A model generated the notes under the pieces. That model was given only the letters and a program-made list of their open reading frames with translations. It ran no database searches and was not told the DNA's origin. From Paracoccus sanguinis (GTDB taxonomy: Bacteria; Pseudomonadota; Alphaproteobacteria; Rhodobacterales; Rhodobacteraceae), in assembly GCF_900106665.1 (NCBI RefSeq), contig NZ_FNNA01000008.1, forward strand, positions 1 through 64,000: DNA of 64,000 nucleotides, given 5' to 3'. Shown piece after piece: positions 7,181-15,954 of this stretch. The position numbers and the translations under genes were made by a program. Each line of letters opens with the position of its first letter. Within the stretch, counting starts at the first letter, position 1.

Positions 7181-8701
7181 TCACTCCTGTTCGGTGGCCG
7201 GATCGGTCGCCGCGGCGCCGTCGTCCGTATCGTTGCCGGCGCCATTGCCGGGCTCGGCCCGCGTTGCAGGCGTCGCGCGGGCGCCCTGCGTCTCGCCGGG
7301 GCTCGTGCGGTAGCGCAGGCCGAGACCTGTCGCGCGCGCGGCGTCGGCGGCGTTCTCGCGGTCGACTTCCTCGACGTCGTAGCCGGTGGCCTCGACCACC
7401 TTGCGCCGCGAGGTGATGCCCGCCTCCATCGCCAGCACCTGCGCCTGGATGTCCTTCAGCGGATCGACCCAGTCCCAGCGCGGCGGGATCCATTGCACCG
7501 GTCGCACCTTCGCGGGAGCGGCATCGAGCGCGCCCGACAGCACCGCAGTTTCGAGCCAGCGCATCCAGACCGCGCGGCAGAGCTGGTGCACGATCACGCC
7601 ATGCTGCAGCTGGCCGATGCGCCTGCGGAACTCGACGAGTTCGGCGCGCAGGGACGAGTAGTTCGCCTGCCGCACATCCCCGGTGACGAGGTGATACGGC
7701 AGCCCCAGCGAGGCTGAGACCGCCAGCAGCGTGCGGTACTGGAACGCCTCGTAGCCGCCGCCGACATCCGCCGGCGACGAGAACTTCACATCCTCGCCCG
7801 GCAGCAGCACCTGCATCGTGCCGGGCTCGAGGCTCGCAATGGCGGCGCCGTCGAGATCCGCCTCGGCCTCGCCCATCATGGGCTCTTCGGGCGCGGTCTT
7901 GGTGATGAAGCCCGCGAACATCGCCGCGGTCTTCTTCCGGTCGAGTTCGGCGTCGTCGTACTGATCGAGCAGGAACAGCCGCACCATCGCGGGTGCGATA
8001 TGCGGCAGTCCCCGGATCTGGCCCGCGTCGATGGGCCGGTAGATGTGCAGCACGTCGGCCGCCGGCACGCGCACCGTCTCCGGAATGTCCGCCCCCTGGT
8101 CGGTGCTGTCGCCCGGATGGCGGCGGCGGAAGTGGTAGGCCACGCGCCGGCCGATCCCGTCGAACTCGATCCCGCATCGGATGCGGTTGCCGTTTCCCGC
8201 CGTCTCCGTCTTCTCGAAGGGCAGCATCTCCGACTGTAGAAGCTGCAGCTGCACCGGGACCAGCAGCCCATCCTCTGCGCGACGGGGACGCAGCCGGACG
8301 AAGCATTCGCCCGCGACGAACATCTCGCGCGCGACCATGGCCTGCAGGCCGTAGAAGTCGGTCAACGCGTCCGCATCGGCCTCGTCGGTCCAGGCGAGCC
8401 AGAGCCGCTGCACCCTGTCGCGGAGATCCGCGTCCCCGATCAACGAGGACGGCTTGATCCCGTCGCCGACGAGGTTCGCGGCGAAGGCCTCGCAGGCGTT
8501 GGTGGCATAGCCGTTCGTGACCACCAATTCGCGAGACCGAGCCAGCAGCCGCGGGCCGCCCGAGGCGACCAGCGCGTTGATGTTCTCGAGCGGCGGGTTC
8601 CAGCCGCGCAGCCGCCGCTTCGCCATGGCGCCTTCGAGACGGGCGCGCACGGCAGCGGGACCGCCGGGGGCGCGGCGGCGGAAACGGTCGAAGAGGCCCA
8701 T
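7181..8701 (-). CDS. Portal protein (lambda gpB family)
   Basis: A 506-residue protein starting MGLFDRFRRRAPGGPAAVRA. The early motif NINALVASGGPRLLARSRELVxTNGYA and the central WLAWTDEADADALTDFYGLQ segment fit the lambda-type portal family. It forms the dodecameric ring at one capsid vertex through which DNA is packed and ejected. The C-terminal 50 residues are Ala/Thr/Asp-rich and disordered, as in relatives. It lies four bases from the upstream gpW-like gene. Length is normal for the family (about 500-530). Confidence 0.93.
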   Translation of the reverse strand: MGLFDRFRRRAPGGPAAVRARLEGAMAKRRLRGWNPPLENINALVASGGPRLLARSRELVVTNGYATNACEAFAANLVGDGIKPSSLIGDADLRDRVQRLWLAWTDEADADALTDFYGLQAMVAREMFVAGECFVRLRPRRAEDGLLVPVQLQLLQSEMLPFEKTETAGNGNRIRCGIEFDGIGRRVAYHFRRRHPGDSTDQGADIPETVRVPAADVLHIYRPIDAGQIRGLPHIAPAMVRLFLLDQYDDAELDRKKTAAMFAGFITKTAPEEPMMGEAEADLDGAAIASLEPGTMQVLLPGEDVKFSSPADVGGGYEAFQYRTLLAVSASLGLPYHLVTGDVRQANYSSLRAELVEFRRRIGQLQHGVIVHQLCRAVWMRWLETAVLSGALDAAPAKVRPVQWIPPRWDWVDPLKDIQAQVLAMEAGITSRRKVVEATGYDVEEVDRENAADAARATGLGLRYRTSPGETQGARATPATRAEPGNGAGNDTDDGAAATDPATEQE

Positions 8702-8704
8702 GGC

Positions 8705-8920
8705 TCAGAGCCCCTTTGCTGTCGTCACGCGCAGCTGCCGGACAATCCGACGCCCCTCGGCCGCGGCGATCTCGCGATCCAGCGCCTCGATGGCCCGGTC
8801 GATCTCGGCCACGCTCCGATAGTCCACGGTCTTGCCGTCATAGCTCACCCGAGCCACCCCCGAGGACCGCTGCGCGGTCAGCGCGTCGCGGCGGGCGCGG
8901 AGCTCTGCGGCCGTGGCCAT
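8705..8920 (-). CDS. Head-tail connector protein, gpW-like
   Basis: A 71-residue protein beginning MATAAELRARRDALTAQRSS. The pattern of an N-terminal helix, a short beta hairpin (ARVSYDGKTVDYRS) and a second helix (AEIDRAIEALDREIAAAEG) is that of lambda gpW (68 residues), which binds under the portal to keep DNA in the head. Its position between terminase and portal is exactly that of lambda W. Spacing is three bases to each neighbour, indicating a tightly coupled operon. Confidence 0.88.
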   Translation of the reverse strand: MATAAELRARRDALTAQRSSGVARVSYDGKTVDYRSVAEIDRAIEALDREIAAAEGRRIVRQLRVTTAKGL

Positions 8921-8923
8921 GGA

Positions 8924-10918
8924 TCACCTCATGTAGCTCGAGCGCACCGTGCGCCGGCGCGGCGTCTTTCGTGTCGGGCCGGACGGCACCGTTGCCGCAC
9001 CGTCCGTTGGCCCGTCCTGCTTCGCCACACCGAGCTGGGCCTCCAGATCGGCCCACCGCGCCTCCGGCCAGCGATCCGCCCCGAGGATCCACGCGGCCGC
9101 GCGGGCATAGACCCGGGTGTCCAGCGCCTCGTTGCGCTCGCGGAGCTTCTGCCATTCGAGCCGCGTGAAGCCACGCTTGCCCTTCACCGTCACCAGCTGC
9201 TCGGCGGTCAGCTGCTTGAGCCATTCGCCGTCCGCCCAGTCCGGCAGGTGGATCGTGCCGGGCGGGCACAGAGCGCCCACCGCCTGTTCCTCCCTCGTCG
9301 GCCGGTCCTGCCGCAGGAAGCGATAGGTCTCGGCCTTGAAGGTCGAGGTGGCCACGGTCCAGAGCCGGGCCCCGCGCCGGAGCCGCTTGCCGGCGACGGT
9401 GGCATCGACATAGGTCGGCCCGGTCACCGGGCTCGTCCGGGTGAACCCCTCGACACCCTTCACCGGCGCAACCTGCGCGAACCCGACCTGGCGCGACCAG
9501 GCATAGACCGCGCTGGTCTCGTAGCCCGTGTCGATCGCGAGCCGGGCGAGCGACAGCAGCTGCCCCGAGGCGTGCGTCCAAGTCCGTCCGAGCAGATCCG
9601 TCAGCTGCTGCCAGCAGGCCGGATCACCGGGGCCGCCCTCGAGCACAAGGTGATCGACGAGCCAGCTTTCCAGCCCGCGGCCCCAGGCCCAGACGTCGAC
9701 CTCGATCCGGTCCTTCTGGACGTCGGCGCCCGCGGTCAGGAACAAGCCGCGCTCAGGGACCGTGCCCGGGGACCACGCTTCGCGCCGGTCGGCCAGCCGC
9801 TGCCAGTCGGGCGCCTCGCCGGTCTCCATCCAGGTCTCGCCGAGGATGGTGTTCCGGAACGCCCGCATCGCCTCGTCGCTGCCCCGTGCCGCCTCGTGCG
9901 CCCGCGCGATCCGCTGCCAGCTGAGCCACCCGACCGGCGAATAGAGCGCCGACAGGTGATAGCCGACGGTCGTCGGATCGGCGGTCGTCACCGTCGCGCG
10001 CCACTCGCCGCGCTCGAGCATCCGCGTCTTGTGGTGCTCGGCGATGGGCCGCTCGCAGCCCTCGCAGAGATACTCGGCCGTCTCCGGCCGCCCCTTTTCC
10101 CAGCGCAGCCGCTCGAACTTCAGCCACTGCATCGCGTCACAATGCGGGCACGGCACGAAGTAGCGCCGCTGGTCGGACGCCTCGAACTCCCGCTCGATGC
10201 GCGACAGCCCCCGGATCGTCGGGGTCGAGACAAGGAACACCTTGCGCCTGTGGGCGAAGGTCAGCGAGCGCGCTTCGGCCAGCGTCACCGGATCGCCTTC
10301 CTCGTCGGCCGAGGCCGGATAGGCATCGACCTCGTCGAGGAAGATGTAACGCGCCGGGGTGGACCGCAGCCCCACCGCCGAGTTCGCCCCGGTCATGATC
10401 AGGATGCCGCCCGCGAACTCCTTCGAAAGCATCGTGTTGCCCGCGTCGCGGGACCGGGCCGGTTTGACCCGCTCCCGCAGCTCGGGGCTCTCGTCGATCA
10501 GCGGGTCGATGCGCTGGCGCGAGTTCCGCTTGGCCAGTTCCACCGTCGGCTGGACCGCGAGCATCGGCCCCGGCGCCTGGTGGATGACGAAGCCGATCCA
10601 GTTGTTGCCGGCCTCGGTCGCGCCAACCTGCGCGGCCTTCATGAAAACGATGCGCTGGGTCGGATCGCCGGGCGAGAGCCGGTCCATGATCTCGCGCATG
10701 TAGGGCGTGCGCGCGGTCCGGTACTGCCCGGGCTCGGCCGAGGCGCGCGAAGCGAGTTTCCGGTGGCGGTCGGCCCAGCTCGAGACGGTCAGGTCCGGGT
10801 CGGGCCGCAGGCCCCGCGACCAGGCACGGATCAGCGCGGCGGACCCGTCGAATCCGACAAGATCGTCATCCAAGCCCGGGTCGGATCTCCGCGAGGCTGT
10901 CGAGCTGGGCGCGGACAT
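8924..10918 (-). CDS. Terminase large subunit (gpA family)
   Basis: A 664-residue DNA-packaging motor and nuclease. The N-terminal ATPase has a Walker A-like segment FMKAAQVGATEAGNN (about residue 93) and Walker B YIFLDEVDAYP. A zinc-ribbon-like set CPHC...CEGC lies near residues 230-270. The C-terminal half holds the nuclease region (AGADVQKDRIEVDVWAWG) and ends in a basic tail. It fits the GpA family of lambda-like cos phages, which cut concatemers and pump DNA into the prohead. The start MSAPSSTASRR overlaps the small subunit gene by about 53 bases. cos packaging is inferred from the family only. Confidence 0.93.
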   Translation of the reverse strand: MSAPSSTASRRSDPGLDDDLVGFDGSAALIRAWSRGLRPDPDLTVSSWADRHRKLASRASAEPGQYRTARTPYMREIMDRLSPGDPTQRIVFMKAAQVGATEAGNNWIGFVIHQAPGPMLAVQPTVELAKRNSRQRIDPLIDESPELRERVKPARSRDAGNTMLSKEFAGGILIMTGANSAVGLRSTPARYIFLDEVDAYPASADEEGDPVTLAEARSLTFAHRRKVFLVSTPTIRGLSRIEREFEASDQRRYFVPCPHCDAMQWLKFERLRWEKGRPETAEYLCEGCERPIAEHHKTRMLERGEWRATVTTADPTTVGYHLSALYSPVGWLSWQRIARAHEAARGSDEAMRAFRNTILGETWMETGEAPDWQRLADRREAWSPGTVPERGLFLTAGADVQKDRIEVDVWAWGRGLESWLVDHLVLEGGPGDPACWQQLTDLLGRTWTHASGQLLSLARLAIDTGYETSAVYAWSRQVGFAQVAPVKGVEGFTRTSPVTGPTYVDATVAGKRLRRGARLWTVATSTFKAETYRFLRQDRPTREEQAVGALCPPGTIHLPDWADGEWLKQLTAEQLVTVKGKRGFTRLEWQKLRERNEALDTRVYARAAAWILGADRWPEARWADLEAQLGVAKQDGPTDGAATVPSGPTRKTPRRRTVRSSYMR

Positions 10919-11450
10919 GGGCCTCCAGAACCTTCTGCATCAGCGCCGCCTCCACCTCGCACGCGTCCCCCAGCGCCGCGGTGAGCTCCGAGGCCATAAG
11001 CGCCGCGACGCGCGCCGGCCAGGTCACCCACGCATCGCGTTCGTCGCGCGCGAGCCGGAACATCAGCGTCTCCGCCCGGGCGCGGTCGACCAGTTCCCCC
11101 TTCAGCTTCTGCAGCCGGATGCGCCGCTCCTGTGCCTTCAGCACCTCGTTCGCGGTCTTGGCCTGCAGGAAGGTCGTACCGCCGCCGACGGCCGGGGCGG
11201 CCAGCCCCTGTTCCCGTAGCGTGTCGCCGACGGCGGCGACGGCGGCCTCGGGCACGGGTTTCAGCTTCGGCGCGGGCGGCTCGCGGGTCTTCGACGGGTC
11301 GGTCGTCTCGGCTCGTCGCTTGTCCGAAGCCGCGGCGTCGATGCTGCCATCCTCGTGCAGGACGAGCCGCCCCGCCGTCTTCGCCTTCTGGATCGCGCCG
11401 CGCGACAGCCCGACATGGGCGGCATACTGGCGCTCGCTCATGCCCTGCAT
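10866..11450 (-). CDS. Terminase small subunit (Nu1-like)
   Basis: A 194-residue protein beginning MQGMSERQYAAHVGLSRGAI. Residues about 4-35 form a winged helix-turn-helix (ERQYAAHVGLSRGAIQKAKTAGRLV) like the DNA-recognition domain of lambda Nu1. A Pro/Lys linker, a coiled-coil-like segment (LKAQERRIRLQKLKGELVDRARAE) and a helical C-terminus that would bind TerL follow. It selects the packaging site. It is the first gene of the leftward late cluster; the stretch upstream (11451-11561) holds the dyad GCTTAT-N7-ATAAGC at 11482-11500, a possible late control site. Confidence 0.85.
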   Translation of the reverse strand: MQGMSERQYAAHVGLSRGAIQKAKTAGRLVLHEDGSIDAAASDKRRAETTDPSKTREPPAPKLKPVPEAAVAAVGDTLREQGLAAPAVGGGTTFLQAKTANEVLKAQERRIRLQKLKGELVDRARAETLMFRLARDERDAWVTWPARVAALMASELTAALGDACEVEAALMQKVLEAHVRAQLDSLAEIRPGLG

Positions 11451-11561
11451 CGCCAGCCCCGATTATCATTCAAAGTCAGGCGCTTATGTCGTTGATAAGC
11501 CTCGCGGACAGAGCGAACGTCCATCCCACGAGGACGATGCAACTCACCCGGAGCCACAACG

Positions 11562-11834
11562 ATGACCACGCGCCTGAACCCGATCACCACCCCGCGCTTT
11601 GAGGCCCGCGCCGACAAGGCCCGGCGCAACAAGGAAGCGGCGCTCGCCGCCTTCATCGGCAAGAAGGCCGAGATCGACGAGATGCTCGCCCGCCTGCAGG
11701 CGCTCAGCGACGACCATTTCAACTGCCACCCCGACGAGGTGGGCTGGGCCATGGTCGGCACTCTCGAACACTACGCCAGCCTGCTGAAGCGCATCACCGA
11801 CAGCGCCTTTGGCGAGGGCGAGCACGCCCGCTGA
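11562..11834 (+). CDS. Small conserved phage protein, function unknown
   Basis: A 90-residue protein starting MTTRLNPITTPRFEARADKA, on the opposite strand to the packaging operon. It is mostly helical and charged (NKEAALAAFIGKKAEIDEMLARLQAL), with a possible coiled coil at residues 20-50. No enzymatic motif is seen. It is followed after 95 bases by the DUF3489 gene in the same direction; together they form a short rightward unit inside a leftward phage genome. The family is not recognised with confidence, but codon bias and length support a real gene. Confidence 0.65.
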   Translation: MTTRLNPITTPRFEARADKARRNKEAALAAFIGKKAEIDEMLARLQALSDDHFNCHPDEVGWAMVGTLEHYASLLKRITDSAFGEGEHAR

Positions 11835-11929
11835 CCTCCGGCACTGCCGGAACTCCCGCCGCGCCCCATGCGCGGCTCGGGGTCGTAGAAGGTGCCGCAT
11901 GACGCGGGCCTCGAACACGGAGACCCCAG

Positions 11930-12514
11930 ATGACCAAGCTTTCCGACACCCAGCTCGTGATCCTCAGCGCCGCCGCGCAGCGCGACGACCGCAACGTCCT
12001 GCCGCTTCCCGGCTCGCTCCGCGGCGGCGCCGCCGCCAAGGTGGTCGGCGCGCTCCTGAAGCGCGCGCTGATCGCAGAGAAAGCGACCGACAGCGAGACC
12101 AAGGCGGACGCCGCCCTCAACCGCATCTGGCGCAACGACGAGGACGGCCGCGCCATCCTCCTGCACATCACCGATGCAGGCCTCGCCGCCATCGGCGTCG
12201 AACCGGAAGGCGGCGCCAGTGCGCCCACGGGCGTCGACGCAGCGCCGAGCGCGGAAGCCCCGCGGGACGCCCCCGCCGAGGGCGAGCCCGCGCCCAAGGC
12301 GCGCACACCGCGCACGGGCACCAAGCAGGCGAAACTGATCGAGATGCTTCGCGCCAAGGGCGGCGCGACCATCGACGAAATCGTCGAAGCCACGGGATGG
12401 CAGCCTCACACCGTTCGCGGGGCATTCGCCGGGGCGCTGAAGAAGAAACTCGGGCTCGAAGTCACCTCCGAGAAGGTCGAGGGCCGCGGGCGGGTCTATC
12501 GCTTGGAGGGCTGA
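11930..12514 (+). CDS. DUF3489 domain protein
   Basis: A 194-residue protein starting MTKLSDTQLVILSAAAQRDD. The N-terminal half has a winged-helix look (LSAAAQRDDRNVLPLP...GGAAAKVVGALLKRALI). An Ala/Pro linker lies at about residues 85-120. The C-terminal DUF3489 wing (KQAKLIEMLRAKGGATIDEIVEATGWQPHTVRGAFAGALKKKLG) is DNA-binding in form. Such proteins are common in alphaproteobacterial phages and islands and are likely transcription regulators, but no target is known. GGAG lies just before the start. The stop overlaps the convergent DUF7220 gene by 19 bases. Confidence 0.85.
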   Translation: MTKLSDTQLVILSAAAQRDDRNVLPLPGSLRGGAAAKVVGALLKRALIAEKATDSETKADAALNRIWRNDEDGRAILLHITDAGLAAIGVEPEGGASAPTGVDAAPSAEAPRDAPAEGEPAPKARTPRTGTKQAKLIEMLRAKGGATIDEIVEATGWQPHTVRGAFAGALKKKLGLEVTSEKVEGRGRVYRLEG

Positions 12515-12816
12515 TCTCGTCTGATCGCAGGACCGAAATCGCGCCGATAAGGCAGCCGACGACGAACATGGCCGCCGCTCGCATCGAGCGGCGGTCTTGT
12601 CGTTCTGACACGGATCGCCTCAAAGAGCCGCCGCAGGACGTAGGATCGCGCGATGCTCACCACCGTGAACACCGCCCCCATCTTCAGGTTCTGCGCGAGC
12701 GTCGTGTGCAGCCCGAAGACCGGGAAGATCAGGATCTGCGTCACGACGGCGACCCCGTAGCCCACCCCCACGTTGACGATGGCCTCGACCAGCGACATGG
12801 CCCGGCTCTGCTTCAT
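12496..12816 (-). CDS. DUF7220-type small membrane protein
   Basis: A 106-residue protein beginning MKQSRAMSLVEAIVNVGVGY. Two hydrophobic helices are clear: about residues 10-32 (VNVGVGYGVAVVTQILIFPVFG) and 42-58. They are followed by RSYVLRRLFEAI and a basic soluble tail. This pattern is typical of the short DUF7220 family of phages and related islands. It probably sits in the inner membrane, and its role is unknown. The last 45 residues are Arg-rich and overlap the convergent DUF3489 gene, so the functional part may end near residue 65. Confidence 0.7.
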   Translation of the reverse strand: MKQSRAMSLVEAIVNVGVGYGVAVVTQILIFPVFGLHTTLAQNLKMGAVFTVVSIARSYVLRRLFEAIRVRTTRPPLDASGGHVRRRLPYRRDFGPAIRRDQPSKR

Positions 12817-12825
12817 TGCGCCCCC

Positions 12826-13734
12826 TCATCCATCGGCCAGCAATTGAGCCGCGAGAGTTCGGAGCGCATGCGCCGCGACCAGCGGGACCACTCCGTTGCC
12901 ACAGAGCCGAAGCCGGTCCACCCGGTGGGCCAGCCCATCAGCGCCTCGACGAAAGCTGGGTTCAAGGTCCGGGGCGTGTCGCAGGAATGCGCGCCAGCCA
13001 TCGGTGTCACCAGGACCTGGCGGCCAAGCAGGCCGTTCACCGGCGTATTCGTCAAGCTCGTCGCCCCGTCCTTGTGATCCCGCGCCGTCGGCGTCATCCA
13101 GAGGCGCATCAACTCCGTCCGATTCCCGCCGCTCGACCGCGTCCCCGAGCAGGCGCGCGGGGTGGGCCACGTGGTCGCGTTCGCGGATGGCGAGGATGAA
13201 GAGCCGCTCGCGCCGATGCGGCGCACCGACTTCCGCCGCCGTGAAGAGGCCTGCCGCAAGCCTGTAGCCCATGCCGACCAGTCCTCCGGCGACATCGGGG
13301 AAGCCGAGGCGGAGATGATGGGCGACATTCTCGAGGAACACGAAGGGCGGCTCGATCTCGCCGACAATCCGGGCGACATGCGGCCAGAGGTGCCGCGGGT
13401 CGTCCGCGCCCCGGCGCTTGCCCGCGACGGAGAACGGCTGGCACGGATAACCCGCAGTGACGATGTCCACCGCGCCGCGCCACGGGCGACCGTCGAATGT
13501 TCCAACGTCGTCCCAGACAGGCGCCGGATCCAAGGCCGCGTCTTCCATCCGCGCCACAAGGATGGCCGCGGCGTAGGCGTCCCGCTCGACGTGACCCACA
13601 GTGCGATATCCGGGTAGTGCGAGGTGCAGCCCGAGGTCGAGCCCGCCGACGCCGGAGCAGAGCGAGAGGCCGAACAGGCACGCGTCGCCGGCTCCGGCAG
13701 GCAGGCCGGAGGAAGGTAGAGCCACGCCATCCAC
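12826..13734 (-). CDS. DNA (cytosine-5) methyltransferase
   Basis: A 302-residue C5 methyltransferase. The conserved motifs appear in order: motif I SLCSGVGGLDLGLH, motif IV GYPCQPFSVAGKRRG with the catalytic Cys, motif VI FLENV, motif VIII PHRRERLF and motif X GNGVVP. The target-recognition part is short, as in many phage enzymes. It would methylate a specific cytosine in phage DNA, most likely as protection against host restriction. It starts four bases after the stop of the adenine/cytosine methyltransferase gene, so the two are co-expressed. No cognate nuclease gene is adjacent, so it is called an orphan. Confidence 0.9.
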   Translation of the reverse strand: MDGVALPSSGLPAGAGDACLFGLSLCSGVGGLDLGLHLALPGYRTVGHVERDAYAAAILVARMEDAALDPAPVWDDVGTFDGRPWRGAVDIVTAGYPCQPFSVAGKRRGADDPRHLWPHVARIVGEIEPPFVFLENVAHHLRLGFPDVAGGLVGMGYRLAAGLFTAAEVGAPHRRERLFILAIRERDHVAHPARLLGDAVERRESDGVDAPLDDADGAGSQGRGDELDEYAGERPAWPPGPGDTDGWRAFLRHAPDLEPSFRRGADGLAHRVDRLRLCGNGVVPLVAAHALRTLAAQLLADG

Positions 13735-13738
13735 GTCG

Positions 13739-15076
13739 TCAGGCCGCGTGGGCCCCCTCGGCCGCGGCCGGGGTCTCGCCCAGCCGCTCGGCCTTCACCT
13801 CGGCGAAGGTCCGTCCGTCGCCGTCGAGAATGGCCTCCTTGCCGGTCTCGGCCTGCCAGCGTTCGACGGCGACATCGACATAGGCGGGGCTGATCTCCAT
13901 CGCGAAGACGCGGCGGCCGTTGGCCTCGCCCGCCATGATCTGAGAGCCGGAGCCCGAGAAGGGCTCGTAGCAGAGACCGCCGCGGGCGACGTGCTGGCGC
14001 ATCGGGATGCCGAAGGCGTCGAGCGGCTTCGGGGTCGGATGGTCGGGCCGCTCGTCCTTCGCGAAGCCGGGCATCTCCCATGTCGAGGGAAGCGTCTGCT
14101 CGGCCACCTTCGGCGGCCGATTGGGACGGCGCCAGCCCATGAAGCAGGGCTCGTGCTTCCAGAGATAATGCGAGCGGGTGAGCACCCCGCGATCCTTCAC
14201 CCAGATGATCTGCTGATGGACGAAGGCGCCCGCTTTATCCCAGCAGGCCTCCAGCATCGCCTGGCGGCGTGAGGCGTGCCAGCAGTACCAGGCGGCGTCC
14301 TCGGCGATGGCCTCGGCGACGGCCGCCGAGATGAACCCGTCGTAGAGTTCGGCGCCCTGCGAACTGTCGTCCCAGGTCGTGCCGTAGGACGCCGACCAGT
14401 CCTTGTTCCGGGTCGGGTGGTTCGAGCCGTCGTAGTCGACGAGGTACGGCGGGTCGGTTGCGAACAGGATCGCCCGCTCGCCATTCATCAGGCGGCGCAC
14501 ATCGTCGTGGTTCGTGCTGTCGCCACAGAGCAGCCGGTGGTCGCCGAGGATCCAGAGATCGCCCGTGTGCGACGCCGGATTGCGCGGCGGTTCGGGGATG
14601 GTCACCGGCGGCACGGAGCCCCCGGCGCCATCCTCTTCTTCACCGCCCCCGTCCGGATCGAGGGCCAGGAGCTTGTCCAGTTCGCCGTCCGAGAAGCCGA
14701 CCAGCGACAGGTCGTAGTCGTCGGCCAGTAGCTCCTGCAGTTCCGCCGAGAGTAGCGCCTCGTCCCACGTCCCGAGTTCGGTCAGCTTGTTGTCAGCCAG
14801 ACGATAGGCCCGCCGCTGCGCCTCGGTCAGGTGGCCCAGCACGATCACCGGCGCTTCAGTCAGACCTAGCTGCGTGGCGGCCAGCACGCGGCCGTGGCCC
14901 GCGATCAACTCGCCGTCCTCGCCGACGAGGCAGGGCACGGTCCAGCCGAACTCGGCCATGCTGGCGGCGATCTTTGCGACCTGGTCGGGCCCGTGCACCT
15001 TCGCGTTCTTCGCGTAGGGTTGGAGGCGCGCAAGCGGCCACATCTCGATCCGCTCGGGGGCGAAGGCGAGGTTCAT
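13739..15076 (-). CDS. ParB-domain-containing site-specific DNA methyltransferase
   Basis: A 445-residue protein from ATG 15074-15076 (MNLAFAPERIEMWPLARLQP). Residues about 10-105 are a ParB/sulfiredoxin-like N-terminal domain (IAASMAEFGWTVPCLV, LIAGHGRVLAATQLG). After an acidic linker comes a beta-group N4/N6 methyltransferase with catalytic DPPYLVDY, TRD-like middle and SAM motif YEPFSGSGSQ near the C-terminus. This fusion is frequent in phages and modifies phage DNA against restriction. An open extension to 15181 is rejected because the repeat GGCTGGACTCCGG runs through it. Confidence 0.9.
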   Translation of the reverse strand: MNLAFAPERIEMWPLARLQPYAKNAKVHGPDQVAKIAASMAEFGWTVPCLVGEDGELIAGHGRVLAATQLGLTEAPVIVLGHLTEAQRRAYRLADNKLTELGTWDEALLSAELQELLADDYDLSLVGFSDGELDKLLALDPDGGGEEEDGAGGSVPPVTIPEPPRNPASHTGDLWILGDHRLLCGDSTNHDDVRRLMNGERAILFATDPPYLVDYDGSNHPTRNKDWSASYGTTWDDSSQGAELYDGFISAAVAEAIAEDAAWYCWHASRRQAMLEACWDKAGAFVHQQIIWVKDRGVLTRSHYLWKHEPCFMGWRRPNRPPKVAEQTLPSTWEMPGFAKDERPDHPTPKPLDAFGIPMRQHVARGGLCYEPFSGSGSQIMAGEANGRRVFAMEISPAYVDVAVERWQAETGKEAILDGDGRTFAEVKAERLGETPAAAEGAHAA

Positions 15077-15501
15077 GCAGGTTCCTGTCGATGATAGGTC
15101 GGCATCCGCCTGGCTGGACTCCGGCGCGATGGGGTCCGCCGGCTTCCGGCTGGACTCCGGCATCCGCGGGGAATCCACCACGCGCGGCCGGTCAGATGCT
15201 TGAATTCACGAGGGTTTCGTGGCGTCGCGGGTGGACGCTAGATTCCGGTGGCTTCCCAAAAAACCGGCCCTGACGCTGGCGAAATGCCGAGCCAAGCCCG
15301 CCAGCATACGTTTCGGCCCGGAAAGGAACCGAAAAACAATGGCTTGGCGGGCTGGACCCCGGCTGGACCCCGGAAGCCAGCCCCGGTGTCCACCGCGGGA
15401 TCAGCGCCGGTCCGTCCGAGCGCACGACCCCGAGTATATCGCCATGGATACCGTCAGAAGGGCGATCCGTCTCGCCGTCCGGTGTCTCGCCGAAAAGTGT
15501 C
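15077..15501. other. Gene-free stretch with short repeats
   Basis: No convincing coding frame in 425 bases between the ParB-methyltransferase and DUF6362 genes. It holds the four-copy repeat listed separately and otherwise unremarkable GC-rich sequence. A promoter or control region for the methyltransferase pair is plausible. Confidence 0.5.
15112..15373. repeat. Four copies of GGCTGGACYCCGG
   Basis: Copies at 15112-15124 and 15148-15160 (GGCTGGACTCCGG) and at 15350-15362 and 15361-15373 (GGCTGGACCCCGG, sharing two bases, so 11 bases apart). They lie upstream of the leftward methyltransferase genes. Two are followed or preceded by CATCCGC. They could be binding sites of a phage regulator. 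Confidence 0.6.
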
Positions 15502-15954
15502 TCACGCGCCCGTCGTGCCTTGACAGGCTCGGTGCGCCGCCTGCGCCACGACGAATTCCATCGACCGCTTCTGCGGCACGCGCCTCCCGTTCAACCGCCA
15601 GACGATGACCGCGATCCCGTATTGCCAGCGCCGGTTCGCAGTGGCGCGGCTGATGCCGAGTTCCCAGCAAATCGGCTTCCACGGCTTTCGGTTCGCCCGG
15701 AGCCAGAGCAGGCGCGCGTCGGCAGGGTCGAGCCAGCGCAGCCAGAGCAGAGCATCCTCGGCCTGCGTGAGGTCACGCGGCCCAGGCTTGGGTCGTCGCA
15801 TCCGAGGCTCCTGGCCCACTTGGTCCGCGAAGCTGTGGAAGTACTCGGGCCAGGCGTTGAAGTAGCCCTGCGGCTTCACCTCGGGCAGCGATCGGAACAC
15901 GTCGGCGGCGCTCTCGAGCCGATCCTCGACCATGGTGGGCGTCCACTCAGCCAT
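15502..15954 (-). CDS. DUF6362 family protein
   Basis: A 150-residue protein from ATG 15952-15954 (MAEWTPTMVEDRLESAADVF). The C-terminal half has a helix-turn-helix-like block (WKPICWELGISRATANRRWQYGIAVIVWRLNGRRVP) consistent with DNA binding, as in the DUF6362 family of rhodobacterial phages. The start lies eight bases inside the end of the upstream 66-residue gene, showing coupling. Its function is not established; its place between resolvase and methyltransferases suggests a regulator of the middle/late switch. Confidence 0.8.
   Translation of the reverse strand: MAEWTPTMVEDRLESAADVFRSLPEVKPQGYFNAWPEYFHSFADQVGQEPRMRRPKPGPRDLTQAEDALLWLRWLDPADARLLWLRANRKPWKPICWELGISRATANRRWQYGIAVIVWRLNGRRVPQKRSMEFVVAQAAHRACQGTTGA

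Noticed and set aside
12813-14081. 422-codon minus-strand frame over the C5 methyltransferase
   Set aside because: Different phase from the methyltransferase; Arg/Pro/Ser-rich, no motifs.
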